A stretch of DNA of 7,205 nucleotides from Pseudomarimonas sp964350895. Its GTDB lineage: Bacteria; Pseudomonadota; Gammaproteobacteria; Xanthomonadales; Xanthomonadaceae. The notes under the pieces are model-generated. The model ran no database searches and was not told the DNA's origin. It saw only the letters and a list, made by a program, of their open reading frames with translations. Location of the stretch: positions 1 to 7,205 of the forward strand of contig CAYGMG010000180.1 of NCBI GenBank assembly GCA_964350895.1. The letters are read 5' to 3'. The stretch's first letter is position 1. Every line of letters begins with the position of its first letter. The translations under genes and the position numbers were made by a program. This document shows, in pieces, positions 6,539 to 7,205 of the stretch.

Positions 6539-6943
6539 TTAGCTGGCGCCGCCCGATGCTGCCGGGGTGGCAGGCTTGGATTCGCTCTTTGCCGGCTTGG
6601 ACTCGCTCTTCGCCGGCTCGGCCTTGCTCGACGCCGGCGCAGCAGAGTCGGTCTTGGCAGTGTCGGCCTTGCCGCCATCGGACTTGCCACCGTCACTGCC
6701 ACCGGCATCACTCTTGGCGCCGCCATCGCCCTCACCGGCGAGGTTGCGCTTCTTGTCACCGTCCTTCTTGAAGTCGGTCTCGTACCAGCCGCTGCCGGAC
6801 AGCCGGAAGGCCGGCGCGCTGATCTGCCGGCGCAGGCCCTCGGCCTGGCAGGCCGGGCAGACCGTCGGATCGGCATCCGACAGCTTCTGCAGGCGATCGA
6901 AGCGGTGGTTGCAGCTGGGGCATTCGAATCCGTAGATCGGCAT
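6539..6943 (-). CDS. FmdB-family zinc-ribbon protein with low-complexity tail
   Basis: A 134-residue protein. The N-terminus MPIYGFECPSCNHRF starts an FmdB-type zinc ribbon with two CxxC knuckles, Cys8/Cys11 and Cys29/Cys32, which should bind one zinc. The following ISAPAFRLSGSGWYETDFKK (41-60) is the usual conserved segment after the ribbon. The family was named for a putative formamidase regulator, but its real role is unclear. Residues about 65-134 are disordered-looking, made of Gly, Ser, Ala, Lys, Asp and Pro, and contain tandem KPAKSES units. I start at 6943 rather than the in-frame ATG at 7021. The family begins exactly at MPIYGFECP, and GAGAA (6950-6954) lies 6 bases upstream as a weak Shine-Dalgarno. 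The 26 extra residues have no family character. In related bacteria fmdB often precedes aspS; here the gene instead converges on the channel gene with a 32-bp gap. Confidence 0.87.
   Translation of the reverse strand: MPIYGFECPSCNHRFDRLQKLSDADPTVCPACQAEGLRRQISAPAFRLSGSGWYETDFKKDGDKKRNLAGEGDGGAKSDAGGSDGGKSDGGKADTAKTDSAAPASSKAEPAKSESKPAKSESKPATPAASGGAS
6573..6635 (-). repeat. 21-bp tandem repeat inside the FmdB-type gene
   Basis: Three adjacent 21-bp units at 6573-6593, 6594-6614 and 6615-6635. The first two differ at two positions; the third is clearly diverged. They encode the tail repeats KPAKSES, KPAKSES and a degenerate version containing AEPAKSES. Being a multiple of three, gain or loss of a unit would keep the frame. 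Confidence 0.75.
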
Positions 6944-7150
6944 CGGAAGTTCTCGCAGAGTCAGGGTGGCGGGGCGACCCGCAGGATGAAGCGCAAATGG
7001 GGCACTGGACCCGAAATTCAAGAGGCATCAGGGTTCCGGTGCGGGCAAAGATGAGGAGCTGAGTCGCAAGACCGCAGGCCAGCAGGGGACCTCGGCGAGG
7101 GTGGGGATTGGGCGCGAAGCTGCCGTTCGCAGGGCACGCCAGCGAGCTGT
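6944..7150. other. Noncoding region upstream of the FmdB-type gene
   Basis: No gene is supported here. It should carry the promoter of the FmdB-type gene. On the minus strand TTGAAT (complement of 7012-7017) could be a -35, but the bases 17 positions downstream are a poor -10, so I do not call a promoter. A weak 5-bp hairpin (7114-7118 with 7126-7130) is the only other structure seen. Confidence 0.5.
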
Positions 7151-7176
7151 TGTGGGAGCGGATCGTATCCGCGACC
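7151..7176 (+). repeat. REP element
   Basis: The head GTGGGAGC at 7152 leads into a perfect stem GCGGAT (7158-7163), a CGT loop and ATCCGC (7167-7172), with the tail GCGACC. The first 21 bases are the exact inverse of positions 1-21. It may be one arm of a REP doublet whose partner lies past the right edge. Confidence 0.75.
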
Positions 7177-7205
7177 GCGGAGCTTCGATCAAACCGCAGT
7201 CAGTG

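Noticed and set aside
6944..7021. N-terminal extension of the FmdB-type protein from the ATG at 7021
   Set aside because: The family start MPIYGFECP fits the ATG at 6943, which has a weak Shine-Dalgarno. The added 26 residues have no conserved character.

Overview
The window is GC-rich, densely coding bacterial DNA. Organism (inference): a gammaproteobacterium, probably near Lysobacterales/Xanthomonadales or Pseudomonas. This rests on a CbrA-like transporter/sensor kinase, an FmdB-type zinc-ribbon protein, and REP elements with GTGGGAGC heads. No gene is a species marker, so the placement is tentative.

Layout. Positions 1-414 are noncoding and packed with palindromic repeats: a REP cut by the left edge, a 159-bp element with 19-bp imperfect terminal inverted repeats (69-227), and a pair of oppositely oriented REPs forming a REPIN-like hairpin (263-357). 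A three-gene minus-strand run follows, read from 5377 down to 415: a small secreted protein of unknown function, a cN-I-type 5'-nucleotidase, and a 1091-residue hybrid sensor kinase whose N-terminal half is a sodium/solute symporter. The gaps in the run are 90 and 46 bp, so co-transcription is possible but unproven. An 88-bp divergent spacer leads to a plus-strand MscS-family channel gene with a long charged C-terminal tail (5466-6506). It converges, with a 32-bp gap, on a minus-strand FmdB-type gene (6539-6943) whose tail is low-complexity and repetitive. The last 262 bp hold no gene but carry another REP, whose 21-bp core is the exact reverse complement of the one at the left edge.

The genes do not form an obvious pathway. 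The kinase is the regulatory centrepiece: it resembles the CbrA transporter/sensor fusion but carries a fused C-terminal receiver, and no partner response regulator is in view. The nucleotidase would salvage nucleoside monophosphates, and the channel would protect against osmotic downshift. I see no defence system, prophage, CRISPR array, RNA gene or complete insertion sequence. The content not explained by genes is mostly the repeat cluster at 1-414.
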